A stretch of DNA of 38,850 bases from Saccoglossus kowalevskii (Eukaryota > Hemichordata > Enteropneusta > Harrimaniidae). Within the stretch, counting starts at the first letter, position 1. Each line of letters opens with the position of its first letter. The position numbers and the translations under genes were made by a program. Of the stretch, positions 23,801 through 31,325 are shown one piece after another. The notes below the pieces were generated by a model, which worked only from the letters and a program-made list of their open reading frames with translations, did no database searches and was not told the DNA's origin. The stretch is taken from NCBI RefSeq assembly GCF_000003605.2, contig NW_003124909.1:187323-226172 (forward strand), read 5' to 3'.

Positions 23801-24807
23801 TTTAGTTATAACAAAATTTCAAGTTTCTCTAAAAGTTCATGATTGAGTGCAGACCATCATCACAGTCGGAACCAGGATGTTGGCGCAAATCACACACCGC
23901 CCCCTGGCTTCATGTCTTATGTGACCATATTAAACAAATTGACTCACCGAACGTAAACCAATGTTATCTCGACAACCTAAGTAAAAGAAGGTATATATTG
24001 TGTATAGGTAGAAGAGTAATGGGAAAAAAACTACATAGCCTGAGATCTTGAAAAACGGTGCACTTCCGGTGAATGGGCGGCGCCATTTTGTTTGTTTAAG
24101 AAATTACAAGTATAAAAATCATCATTAGAATGCTGTTCACTGTTAATGCAATGGTGTTTGGACAACAGACCGAAAATAGTTCAACTTTGAATAGTGTTTT
24201 GCGACATTTTGGTCACGGGCACTCGAATCGTGCGTGGTGACATCTTGAATTCCGCGTAATAACTCAGTACTACAGGTACTGTGGTCAATTCTATTTAACA
24301 TTAGTTTGTTCTATCTGAGAATATATGCGATATTCGGTATTTCACAGTCAGCTAGCATACACGTGGTAATACAATTTTATTTTATATACAGTAGTTTAGA
24401 AGGTCACGGGGTTCTCCGAAAGGGCATACTAGTTTATAGTATGGTTCTTAGTAATACTACAGGGCGTCACGGTCAATAAGGTGTATGTTAAAGTTTGTAC
24501 AATAAACTCGCCTAGATCAAAAATAACGTCATCTTCCGGTGAGGGCAGTCTTCCTATACTCCATTTCGATAGATCGTTCCAGTTACCACCCACGGGTTCT
24601 TTCCATCTTACAACGTCGGCCGTAGAGGGCGACACATATATAAGGAAGAAGACTATCCACTGACACAATCTCCCAGTTTTGTCCACCTTCAAGAAATGAG
24701 ATAATTTTCAATTGCGTTATATTCAAGGAAACAATACTCTGAAGCAAACTTTTACAAATAATCACCAGAATATTTCATACATTTTTATTCTCGAAGCGGA
24801 CATTCAT
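508..24807 (-). CDS. Giant secreted beta-solenoid (adhesin-like) protein, spliced gene model
   Basis: This is the whole spliced gene, read right to left through 13 supported exons plus one doubtful first exon, giving about 4,900 residues. In order the protein has a signal-peptide-like segment, Trp/Gly domain 1, solenoid I, two PSI-like cysteine modules, Trp/Gly domain 2, solenoid II and a bacterial-style C-terminal cap. The solenoid is seen as endlessly varied short strands of the type 'NxGTIxVxxGxLxL'. Almost every junction is phase 1, and the modelled length is divisible by three once one lost base is allowed for. There is no transmembrane helix near the C-terminus, so I infer secretion into the matrix, cuticle or mucus. 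I do not recognise a named animal orthologue. The repeats resemble bacterial autotransporter and filamentous-adhesin passengers. Its substrate or partner is unknown. Confidence 0.8.
5019..5909 (-). other. Intron between the two giant 3' exons
   Basis: GT-AG, phase 1, 891 bases. AT-rich with no coding pattern on either strand. Confidence 0.8.
5910..8513 (-). CDS. Solenoid gene large exon (868 aa): PSI-like module B, Trp/Gly domain 2, start of solenoid II
   Basis: A 2,604-base phase 1-1 exon with acceptor ccttccttgcag and donor GTGAGT, with no frame break. It starts with PSI-like module B (C-x8-C-x5-C-x2-C-x5-C-x5-C, including 'ECVWCDWSNHC'). Next comes WINDNGGDWGVNENW plus P-x-EDSNVFI, clearly the same domain as at 24,512-24,686. 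The rest is solenoid: 'GGTLTVYGELAWRWGTLSG', 'INYGYMQLNEDVGLAF', 'TNYGTIVVF' and similar strands. Many NxS/T sequons are present, as expected of a secreted protein. Confidence 0.88.
8514..9145 (-). other. Intron between PSI-like modules A and B
   Basis: GT-AG, phase 1. AT-rich, nothing recognisable inside. Splicing here joins the two cysteine modules directly (...DTCGS|EVNCFAH...). Confidence 0.8.
9146..9277 (-). CDS. Solenoid gene exon: PSI-like cysteine module A
   Basis: A 132-base phase 1-1 exon with acceptor gtgttttttgacag and donor GTGAGT. It encodes seven cysteines in the arrangement C-x5-C-x2-C-x3-C-x8-C-x10-C-x4-C, with 'DCNSCVNDCAWNPNTNLC' at the centre. This resembles the C-x2-C ... 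C-x-W core of PSI (plexin/semaphorin/integrin) modules, which act as rigid disulphide-bonded spacers in extracellular proteins. The tryptophan is followed by Asn where PSI domains usually have Cys, so the assignment is by similarity of pattern only. Confidence 0.65.
9342..9441. repeat. Compound microsatellite (CTGT)n-(TTTG)n-(CGAT)n
   Basis: Seen directly in the small intron 9278-9464: about 45 bases of CTGT units, then TTTG units, then a short CGAT/GATA tract. Such tracts are often length-polymorphic. Confidence 0.95.
9465..9635 (-). CDS. Solenoid gene exon (57 aa), end of solenoid I
   Basis: A 171-base phase 1-1 exon with acceptor tttatcttgtag and donor GTAAGC. It encodes 'SLELYSGTVQCPGLAAVNG', 'SGQVFVTGTLYANGYLYI' and an acidic end 'DVTTVGDILPPD'. 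The repeat character is weaker toward its end, where the chain leaves the solenoid and enters the cysteine-rich modules. Confidence 0.8.
9636..10925 (-). other. Intron with two stem-loop sequences
   Basis: GT-AG, phase 1, 1,290 bases. It contains a 13-bp perfect inverted repeat (10259-10271 with 10331-10343) and a second imperfect one (10784-10798 with 10845-10861). Both could be ends of small eroded repeats. No exon-like sequence is visible. Confidence 0.6.
10926..11012 (-). CDS. Solenoid gene exon (29 aa) left of the N gap
   Basis: An 87-base phase 1-1 exon with acceptor gtttctgtag and donor GTAAGT. It encodes 'ASCISILKVYDGSVELKSG' and then 'LHDNEVISI'. It joins the exon beyond the gap as '...HVFLNG|ASCISIL' and the next exon as '...VISI|SSLELYSG', both in phase. 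Confidence 0.7.
11031..11323. other. Assembly gap (N run)
   Basis: A run of 293 N inside the intron 11013-11331. The exons on both sides agree in phase, so no exon is required in the gap, but a phase 1-1 exon could be hidden there. Confidence 0.95.
11332..15294 (-). CDS. Solenoid gene large exon (about 1,320 aa) with two compensated frame excursions
   Basis: A 3,963-base exon, phase 1 at both ends (acceptor ctttagttgcag, donor GTAAAT). It is solenoid throughout, with strands such as 'GGTIIVSEGVVLEIF' and 'NIINLGIIEVSEETEL'. The main frame is left twice. Between about 13,970 and 13,905 the coding pattern runs in another frame as 'FINRGKITFHKSIKFNVKV'. Between about 11,757 and 11,500 it runs as 'NGALFENFGSLFIAV' and onward. 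Each time the original frame returns, so the exon length still fits. The two neighbouring giant exons show no such changes. The N gap begins 8 bases beyond the exon's left edge. Assembly error or relaxed selection are both possible. Confidence 0.75.
15440..15541 (-). CDS. Solenoid gene exon (34 aa)
   Basis: A phase 1-1 exon of 102 bases with acceptor ttttttgtatatgatag and a weak donor (GTTTGA). It encodes 'DDSRSSGQVTVYQDGEVQF' followed by a WYGNTNTGT loop. The reading frame joins the large exon to the left as '...TGTGTLNASSAEV'. The weak donor suggests that inclusion of this exon could vary. Confidence 0.75.
15960..16106 (-). CDS. Solenoid gene exon (49 aa)
   Basis: A symmetric phase 1-1 exon of 147 bases, with acceptor tttttttctag and donor GTAAGA. 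It reads 'GSFHDNDGTNVIRIRGRLIV' then 'SGAFITNHVRVENEGVLLV', with typical solenoid NxG turns. Because it is symmetric it could be skipped without breaking the frame. The neighbouring 102-base exon shares this property. Confidence 0.8.
16107..17466 (-). other. Intron without recognisable content
   Basis: GT-AG, phase 1, 1,360 bases of AT-rich sequence. Short open frames on both strands lack any family resemblance. Confidence 0.7.
17467..17644 (-). CDS. Solenoid gene exon (59 aa)
   Basis: Enters in phase 0 after acceptor ctcattgcag and leaves in phase 1 at GTAAGT. It encodes 'AKLSIFGKMTVLGDDDK', a short acidic loop with one cysteine (NECEW) and then 'GGVFSLKGKGK'. The strand-turn-strand character matches its neighbours. 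A long A/T-rich microsatellite lies in the intron just upstream of it. Confidence 0.8.
17645..18373 (-). other. Intron with A/T-rich microsatellite
   Basis: GT-AG, phase 0. The right part contains a 100-codon plus-strand open frame (17959-18261) that I do not recognise and take as chance. The left part is microsatellite. Confidence 0.6.
17681..17840. repeat. (TAAA)n / poly(A) / (TA)n microsatellite
   Basis: Long A/T tract made of ATAAAT units, a pure A run and a terminal run of about nine TAAA units. Confidence 0.9.
18374..18709 (-). CDS. Solenoid gene exon (112 aa)
   Basis: A phase 0-0 exon of 336 bases between an acceptor ending in ctacag and donor GTAAAT. It encodes 'VMNGGMEVTDCMW' followed by regular strands such as 'GGKVTFYGDVIVTNIVIRGG' and 'KLTWMAGTIIGS'. 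The last motif (xxLxWxxGxIxG) recurs throughout the protein and marks a turn between solenoid segments. It joins in frame on both sides (GRLV|VMNGG and SQFGQ|AKLS). Confidence 0.85.
18710..19107 (-). other. Intron, 398 bases
   Basis: GT-AG, phase 0. Nothing recognisable within. Confidence 0.75.
19108..20451 (-). CDS. Solenoid gene exon (about 448 aa) with one apparent lost base
   Basis: The acceptor (ttatttcaacag) is in phase 2, matching the phase-2 donor of the previous exon, and the donor GTAAGT is in phase 0. The first two thirds read as solenoid strands ('FQNHGELILNY', 'FINHGSVKVVS'). At the four-base G run of the coding strand (plus-strand CCCC at 19616-19619) the frame breaks, and the solenoid resumes in the next frame as 'DRVTELFMYEGGTIEG'. 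One additional G would restore both the frame and the predicted exon length. A homopolymer error in the assembly is the simplest explanation, and a true mutation is possible. Confidence 0.8.
20452..21810 (-). other. Intron with MITE relic
   Basis: A 1,359-base phase-2 intron. A plus-strand 121-codon open frame (20826-21191) has no recognisable domain. Around 21462-21505 the sequence matches the interior of the 125-bp TTAA MITE family (shared tgtattttacacgcgttgta), so a diverged copy or fragment lies here. Confidence 0.6.
21811..22753 (-). CDS. Solenoid gene exon (314 aa), start of solenoid I
   Basis: The exon has a clean acceptor (ttttcctgctttcag) in phase 1, a donor GTATAG in phase 2 and one uninterrupted reading frame. 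It opens with DGSYQVDVTDEIIVTSIS, which completes Trp/Gly domain 1, then passes into solenoid rungs with repeated 'NxGTLNI', 'GTVTVETGSLTL' and 'NNGHIEV' strands. It has almost no cysteine, as expected for a stacked beta-helix. No catalytic motif is visible. It is preceded by a GC-AG intron. Confidence 0.85.
22899..23076 (+). promoter_or_regulatory. Two perfect heat-shock-element trimers followed by a TATA box
   Basis: 22899-22911 reads GAAtgTTCtaGAA and 22991-23003 reads GAAcaTTCtaGAA, both exact matches to the inverted GAA trimer bound by heat shock factor. A TATA-like box (gtatatatagggg, 23069-23076) follows 66 bases later on the plus strand. No coding sequence follows, so the module may belong to a mobile element. 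Activity is inferred, not shown. Confidence 0.45.
22902..23294 (+). mobile_element. Possible LTR-type retroelement remnant
   Basis: A segment of about 390 bases begins with TG and ends with CA, contains the heat-shock elements and TATA box in a U3-like position, and is followed by sequence that could be a primer-binding region. No internal element genes are visible nearby and no convincing target duplication was found. I treat it as a fossil of unknown LTR family. The call rests on layout only. Confidence 0.25.
24512..24686 (-). CDS. Solenoid gene exon: signal peptide and Trp/Gly domain 1
   Basis: The exon follows an acceptor (tttcttgaag) in phase 0. It encodes a basic stretch, a hydrophobic core (QWIVFFLIYV) and a small-residue cleavage-like site (SPSTA), so it reads as a signal peptide. 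Next comes WKEPVGGNWNDLSKW followed by a P-x2-EDDVIF segment. That pattern recurs at about 8,320-8,400 in the same gene and is common at the start of bacterial beta-helical surface modules. The coding frame fits the next exon only if the exon ends at 24512 with a GC donor (CTAG|GCGAGT) in phase 1. The joined reading '...DVIFDL|DGSYQVDV' continues the domain naturally. Confidence 0.75.
24781..24807 (-). CDS. Possible first coding exon (9 codons) of the solenoid gene
   Basis: Exon 24512-24686 opens in phase 0 and has no ATG before an upstream in-frame stop, so the start codon must lie in an earlier exon. The nearest fitting candidate is an ATG at 24807 that reads nine codons (MNVRFENKN) to a GTATGA donor in phase 0, leaving a 94-base intron. 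The donor is ordinary and the ATG context is not strong. A more distant first exon is equally possible. Confidence 0.25.
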
Positions 24808-25279
24808 GTTGGCCGCCTGGCAACCAACACAGTGAAAACAAAGACCGAAAACTTTCAGTTATTTCTTTGTTTGCTCTTTACACTACTGAATAAGATGCAC
24901 GTGACTTTATGAACATAAATGACGATGGTTCGACTTGAATCCCATCTGCCCATAGCAACGCAAGTGGGTAAAATCACAGTCCCTCTGGTCAAATGCATTG
25001 TTTATTTATACAAACTTCGAACGCATGCGCTCACAGCCACAATGATTGGTCCATTCTTCAAGAATCGAATGAGTGCGCGCGGCCTGCTCGTATTTATCGC
25101 GAATACGCCATCAACGGCAAACTCGATACTTTGAGAATGGCACATTTTTTCGAATTTGTACACCATTTACCTTCAGCTCTGCCCGCACCTCATGCCACTA
25201 CACCACATCCAATTCATTAAAAAATTTCACCTAATATAAATATATACAAACAGGACTGTGATACAAATAACGTAATTAA

Positions 25280-25561
25280 AGGGCGGTGGTCGTCGCGCTG
25301 CCCATGTGCGACATAGATTTTCCCACAATCCAAAGCGCTCTTCTGATGGAAATCACAAGTATGAAGTTTCACTCAGGTGCGACTTGCACTAATTACCGCC
25401 GGTGACTCATTCGATACCTTCGAATCACCTAAAAACGCCTAATTAAAGGTTGGTAACGTCTCAGTTTGTACTCGTTTATCTGCGCAACAGTCAAAGTCGC
25501 CATCTTTGTTTATATGAGACCCATATATCTTACGCATGCGTAGCGCGACCACTACCGCCCT
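25280..25561. mobile_element. MITE, long form, flanked by TTAA
   Basis: 282 bases with terminal inverted repeats AGGGCGGTGGTCGTCGCGC and its complement, flanked by TTAA on both sides (25276-25279, 25562-25565). The TTAA target is typical of piggyBac-type transposition. It has no coding capacity. A second long copy lies at 35135-35399 in the same orientation, sharing the interior. Confidence 0.9.
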
Positions 25562-25724
25562 TTAACCTACAGCCAATGCAGAGGATATTTGTTTTAGTTT
25601 AGTATGACAATTGCATACGGGATTTGGTTTCTGGTAATTGCGAACGTCCGCTTCATGCCAGTCAAAACTAATTTCGGGAAATATGTTATATTCAAAAGAA
25701 GTAATTAATATATAATTATAATAA

Positions 25725-25812
25725 TTAAATTGGCCGTCGGGCAGCGTGTTCGTATGTTGTGTGAACAAACATTGTATTTCACATGCTAGACACGCCGCAT
25801 CGGGCCCACGTC
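25725..25812. mobile_element. Diverged relic of the short TTAA MITE
   Basis: Alignable by eye with the 125-bp copy at 36294-36418 (shared blocks gcagcgtgttcg, aacaa-cattgtattt and acacgcc). The left end abuts a TTAA, and the right terminal repeat is not recognisable. Confidence 0.5.
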
Positions 25813-26317
25813 GCCAACTGAATTGATGCTATCCTAGTATGTACAGATGAGATGAAATAATCTTTACTCTTTTACGCGATATAGGTTTAAGGTAGCAACA
25901 ACAAAAACTTGTTTTCTGTCTTTTTCTTAAGCCCGTGAAAAACGTTTCTTCAAACTTATATAAATCATTTTGACTAGGCTATAGCTAATTAACAATTCAT
26001 TTAATTAGAATGCTACACAAATGAGTGTTTGAAACACTAAAATATTGTAATCAGTAAGTGCATTATTAGGAGTAACCCATTTGAAATTTGGGAGAGATGA
26101 ATTTTTGGCAAAAAAATATGTGGGCTGAAATCGCTGAAAAAAATCAGCAGGCTCAATAATAAGACAAGAAATTCCCTCTAAACAGAAGTTCGTTACTAGT
26201 CCTCCTGTTTTATAAAAATATGGTTCAGACATGCTCTTTGAAACAAATCTCTGCCACAGTAACCTAAGTGTGAAAACAAAATTGACTAATTTTCTCCAAC
26301 TCCCTCTCAGATATTAA

Positions 26318-26442
26318 AAGGCGGTAGTCGTCGCGCCGCGTCCCGTTCGATATGAGACTCATAGCGACGTATACAACGCGTGTAAAATACATTGTTTATT
26401 TACATGAAATTCGAGCACGCGCTGCGCGACGACCACCGCGCT
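26318..26442. mobile_element. MITE, short form, flanked by TTAA
   Basis: 125 bases with inverted termini (AAGGCGGTAGTCGTCGCGC ... GCGCGACGACCACCGCGCT) and TTAA on both sides. Its interior is the reverse complement of the copy at 36294-36418, so the two inserted in opposite orientations. A fragment of the same interior is seen at about 24993-25032. Confidence 0.85.
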
Positions 26443-29400
26443 TTAAATGGGTCACCCCTTGACGAAAGACATGCGACATCATCGAACTACTTATCATTGA
26501 ATAGAGAACCTTTTGTTTACACATTAAATTGTACTTGTAGAATAGTAGTTGTGATATACATGTTTTAGTCGCCACGGTGCGGATATGACTGATAGGTTGC
26601 CCTTTGCCTAGGGTCACCTCTAGACAAATCTTACTTAATGGGTTCGGCGATCAATCACGCCGTGCCCCTATAAAGATTACGTCCTGGTTGCAACACACCT
26701 TAATTCGTAGAATTCGGGTAAGTGAAAGGAATAGGTGACAGCATAAATGCAGCTTCTGCACTGAAATTACCTAGGATTTATTTGCGCCATTAGTCCTGCT
26801 GTTTCGAAAAAAAAAACTGCGGGAGCTCAGATTACGGTGTCCATTTCACTCACAAAAACACGAGGAAGTGTAGGTCATTGACACGGATTATCTACAAGGC
26901 GGCCATTATCCGCAAACTAGTGAAAAACACGTGTTACTCTGTTAGCTCAATGTACACCTCAGCATATCACGTGACAATTACATAACGTTAGTCTTATACA
27001 TACGTAGCTTATCACGATTCTACGTTACTGAGGGACTGACCATTGGACACTCTAGGAGGGGATTATATAGACAAACTGTGCAAATTATGTTTTTATTATT
27101 ACTTACTTTTCCCGCTTTATCAAACGTGTGTGTATTATGGAGGCAGTTCTTGTTTAGTTTTTTTTTAAATATTTTCTGTGCAGACTGTTTTTCCTCTCTG
27201 AATCACCACCCCGAGTTTCTGATGGTCGATCCCTTACAACAAATATCCATAGACTACGCATCAGCTATATATTTATAATATTGTGTTGAGAAATAATATC
27301 GTAATTATTCTTTAGATTGTACTTTTAACGATATCTACTATATTCTATATTTCAACCACTGTGCGTGCAGGCGTAACCGTTCCCACGACTGTCCGGACAT
27401 TAGTCACTATAAATCTCAGTGTACCCTGAATGTATTTACTGAGACAGTTATTTTACGGTACATCTATCATTCATAAAGTTCAAAGTGAAATGACCCGTAT
27501 CTCACTGCCTCTTGTTAGAATGCGTTCAGTGAAACAGAAAACACTGTTGTTTTTGTAATGTAATGTAATGATTCTTTTGGAGAAAGCACAGCTATTCCGA
27601 GAATGGTTCCTGCTATAATTACCAGTCGTATTACCTGGAACACTGTATTGTGTGATGAGGTATGTCCATTGCAAATATGCAAACACAGGCCACTCAGTAC
27701 TCTCCATATTTTTAAATGTTGATTTCGAATAGGGGGAACTTAAGGTAAATAAGATATTGTAAATCTAACTACAGATAACTAATCTAACTTTGATATTGGA
27801 AGTAAAATTGTGCAAGTCTGCAGAATTTTGCTCGGTAAATCATATAAGGAACCGTTGTGGTACAGGGTGAGCTAGACGTGCATACAATCTCTTGTTCATT
27901 TTCATTGATTTTTGATCTGGCTACATGTGGACGTTGAGAGATTTCCCCTCCGCTTCAAATGGTCAACCCTGCATTTGTTTATAAAAATTGTTTACCGTAT
28001 CTGATTTGGTGAGCAAAATGTTGCTGACTTACAAAATGTGGTTCATTGAATGTTGCTCACCAATTACCCGCTGGTTAGGGGCCCATGGTAATTGATACAA
28101 GGCAAGAACAAGTATGTTTCCGGGTCCCTCGTCAAATTGAGGCCACGCGGTTATCGGCCATGCCACTTTTTGGTCAGACTTATGGTATTGATACTGCGAT
28201 GGAACATATTTTTTCATCGCTGTGTCTTCGATGCAATGACATGAATTGTGTTGAAAATCTCACCTTTCTCGCCATTATCCGTAGCAAGGTTATCGTAGTG
28301 GAATCTTAAACAGTCAGTAAACTCTTGACTCAATCTTCGATGCGTATGGATAATGCATCCTTCGCTGGACATCAACAAAATGGAAGTTCAGCTAAACACA
28401 ATAATAGTGACAGACTTGAATTAAAACTGGGTGTGTTAATTAAAGCACTGCATATTCATCAACATTCTGTCTACACGTACCCCCTAACGCAGTAAGCAAA
28501 CACACAGAAAAACGTAATTGGATAAGATATGTGGTATCTACTGTCACTTCTTGGGGCATGGCATGGTTAGCTTAGGTGGACTGGAGCTCAGTCGATTTAT
28601 GTTTAGAACGAACACAGTCCATCGGTCAGAGAAACTGTGAAACGAGGTATAGTTTTAGAACGACTGTGTCAGTGATTGAACGACACTACTGTACTGTGAG
28701 TGAAACAAAAAAAGTCGTCTGTACTACCAGAAGATTGGAGGAGATTGGGCCGGCTGGTAAGTTAACAATAAATCGGACAGGTTTTATATCACCCGTGTCA
28801 TATACATCATATATACGCTATCTTGGTGACCATTACTCGGTCATTGACTCTATTATTTGCAGACGATATGTAAGCATGATGACTTTCATCGGGCATTCCT
28901 TCCATGGGCCTGTTGAAACAAACATACGAGTCGTGGTGTAGTCACGAGATTTATTGCTGGGATAGTTGGTGGTTTCGTGTGCAAACCTTTGAATGGAGCA
29001 CGCCACGAGGGGCGGGGGGGGGGGCTGGAAATCGTGCTTGCAAATGTTACGTGATGGCTGAATTACCTAACAGAATAGCTGCGGGTCCAATACACTTGAG
29101 TCGATCTTTGTGACGGTAGTTTAGTCATCTCTGATTACTGTGACGTTTGATGTTAATTTTGGATATCGACACGTGACGGAAGGTCCGTTATTGTTGTCAC
29201 TAACCACAGGGAGTTGGCATAACCATGGCATAACTTGAGTGAAAGCCCCTGTTCCTATGCAACCAATGATCAACAGTTTATTTGGCGTTTGTGTTACAAC
29301 GCTTTACATTATGCAAAATTTAATCCGTGATTACACATCGAAAATGACCCCTCATAGCCAAAGAGGTCAAGTACGATGTGTCGAGAGCTGTAAATCTGTA

Positions 29401-30246
29401 GCGTAAACAATAAATAAACCGATAACGAGCATTGGTTACATAGAAACAGTAGACTTTGTATTACAATTTCACTTAGGTTGCGACGCTGAAGTGTATCAAA
29501 AATAAAAGTACACTATTTTATGACGCAATCGAAACTATGACTGATCGATACGATGTTTACTAAGCACCTACCAGAGCGAAAACTTGAACAAAATCGATTG
29601 TTTTGATGTTGTTTTTGTGCGTGTATGTTAATTACCTAATCCATGCATATTAATTACTTATTTTGCCGAATGATTAGTCAATTTTCGGCCTTTCCACTGA
29701 TATATTAAGTACTAATACTCACATTTCAAAGAAACTTGGTACGCTTGGTATGCTCAGACCTGATTAGCATAATACTTGATAATTTTCCGAGTCGATATCT
29801 CAAGTTCAAATCTCATTTCAGTGATACATAGATGGTCTGTGACATTGCGCAAACCATATCAGTTTTACATTAAAATATGTGCATATTAATCACCTGATAT
29901 GCATAAGCTATTATAATGCCATTATAATAGCTTTTCCATCAATAGCACTTATCATCTTATTTCAATGAATCTTGGTACAAAAATGCGACGATCTAGTTAG
30001 TAAAAATGTATTTTCTGTAAGTATAATAAACTTCAATAATGTGAATCACATTATCAAATAGTAGATAAATATTTTGAATTAATTAATACTCTCGACACTC
30101 GGGAGTTCTTTCTTTGATTTGGGAGGTAGGGGGTAGGCACAAGTAATAATGGCTTAGCGCCTTCTTGCGAGACATGACCATACATATAAAAACGAGGATA
30201 TGTGTTTCTTTTTAGCACTTTTAATAAAATTTATCAACGCTGACAT

Positions 30247-31213
30247 GGATTTACATGTGACCTGTAACTAGATTTACATATGACCTATAACTAGATTTAC
30301 ATATGACCTGAAACTAAATTTACATATGACCTGTAATTAGATTTACATATGAACTATAATTAGATTTACATATGACCTGTATCTAGATTTACATGTGACC
30401 TGTAACTAGATTTACATGTGACCTGTAACTAGATTCACATGTGGCCTGTAACTAGTTTTACGTACGACCTGTAACTAGATTTACGTACAACCCGTAACAA
30501 GATATACATACGACCTAATACTAGATTTACATATGACCTGAAACTATATTTACATATGACCTGAAACTATATTTACATATGGCCTGAAACTAGATTTACA
30601 TATGACCTGAAACTAGATTTACATATGACCTGAAACTAGATTTTCATATGACTTGTAGCTAGATTTACATATGGTCTGTAACTAGATTTACATGTGATCT
30701 GTATCTAGATTTACATATGACCTGTAACTACATTTACATATGACCTGTTACTAGATTTACATACGACCTGAAACTAGATTTACATACGACCTGAAACTAC
30801 ATTTACATATGACCTGTAACTACATTTACATATGACCTGTTACTAGATTTACATACGACCTGAAACTAGATTTACATACGACCTGAAACTAGATTTACAT
30901 ATGACCTGTAACTACATTTACATATGACCTGTTACTAGATTTACATACGACCTGAAACTAGATTTACATACGACCTGAAACTAGATTTACATATGGTCTG
31001 AAACTAGATTTACATATGACCTGAAACTAGATTTACATATGACCTGAAACTAGATTTTCATATGACCTGTAGCTAGATTTACATATGTTCTGTAACTAGA
31101 TTTACATGTGATCTGTATCTAGATTTACATATGACCTGTAACTACATTTACATATGACCTGTTACTAGATTTACATACGACCTGAAACTAAATTTACATA
31201 TGACCTGTAAATG
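30247..31213. repeat. Minisatellite, 23-bp unit, about 42 copies
   Basis: The unit is agatttacatatgacctgaaact with variants (catgtg, catacg, gtaact). Larger periods are superimposed: blocks recur at 92 bases (four units; for example 30731, 30823, 30915) and at 414 bases (18 units; ttttcatatg at 30641 and 31055). It ends about 35 bases before the acceptor of the teneurin start exon. Most units contain TGACCT (complement AGGTCA) and CATATG. Confidence 0.95.
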
Positions 31214-31270
31214 GATAGCTAGATTTTATTATTTTGTTTTTTGACAGGTTTACCACTGATATATGACAAA

Positions 31271-31325
31271 ATGGCCGATGAAGAGGAGATTTCAATGAAA
31301 GATATACCAGTTGTTGTCCCTGCAG
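31271..31325 (+). CDS. TENM: Teneurin exon 1: start codon and cytoplasmic N-terminus
   Basis: The exon runs from a strong acceptor (ttttgttttttgacag) at 31248, so a 5' leader exon lies upstream. The first ATG, at 31271, is in good context (acaaaATGg) and reads MADEEEISMKDIPVVVPA. The frame stays open back to the acceptor (LPLIYDK), so coding from a further upstream exon is possible. The donor GTAGGC leaves phase 1. Confidence 0.7.

Larger units (their letters stand above)
22754..24511 (-). other. GC-AG intron of the solenoid gene
   Basis: A 1,758-base intron with a GC donor (AG|GCGAGT at 24511-24506) and a normal CAG acceptor, phase 1. It contains a heat-shock-like promoter module and a possible LTR remnant near 22.9-23.3 kb. 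Confidence 0.6.
24808..31247. other. Intergenic region between the divergent genes
   Basis: About 6.4 kb with no recognisable protein or RNA gene on either strand. It holds MITE copies (25280-25561 and 26318-26442), MITE relics (about 24993-25032 and 25725-25812) and the minisatellite at 30247-31213. Promoters of both genes should be here or just outside. A strong donor-like site (CTG|GTAAGT, 28757) might end a 5' leader exon of the teneurin gene. Confidence 0.6.

Noticed and set aside
28576-28941. Plus-strand open frame of 121 codons upstream of teneurin
   Set aside because: Begins at a non-ATG codon and lacks domain character; if transcribed it is more likely leader sequence.
30247-31213. 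CRISPR-like array
   Set aside because: The units are head-to-tail without unique spacers; it is a minisatellite in an animal genome.
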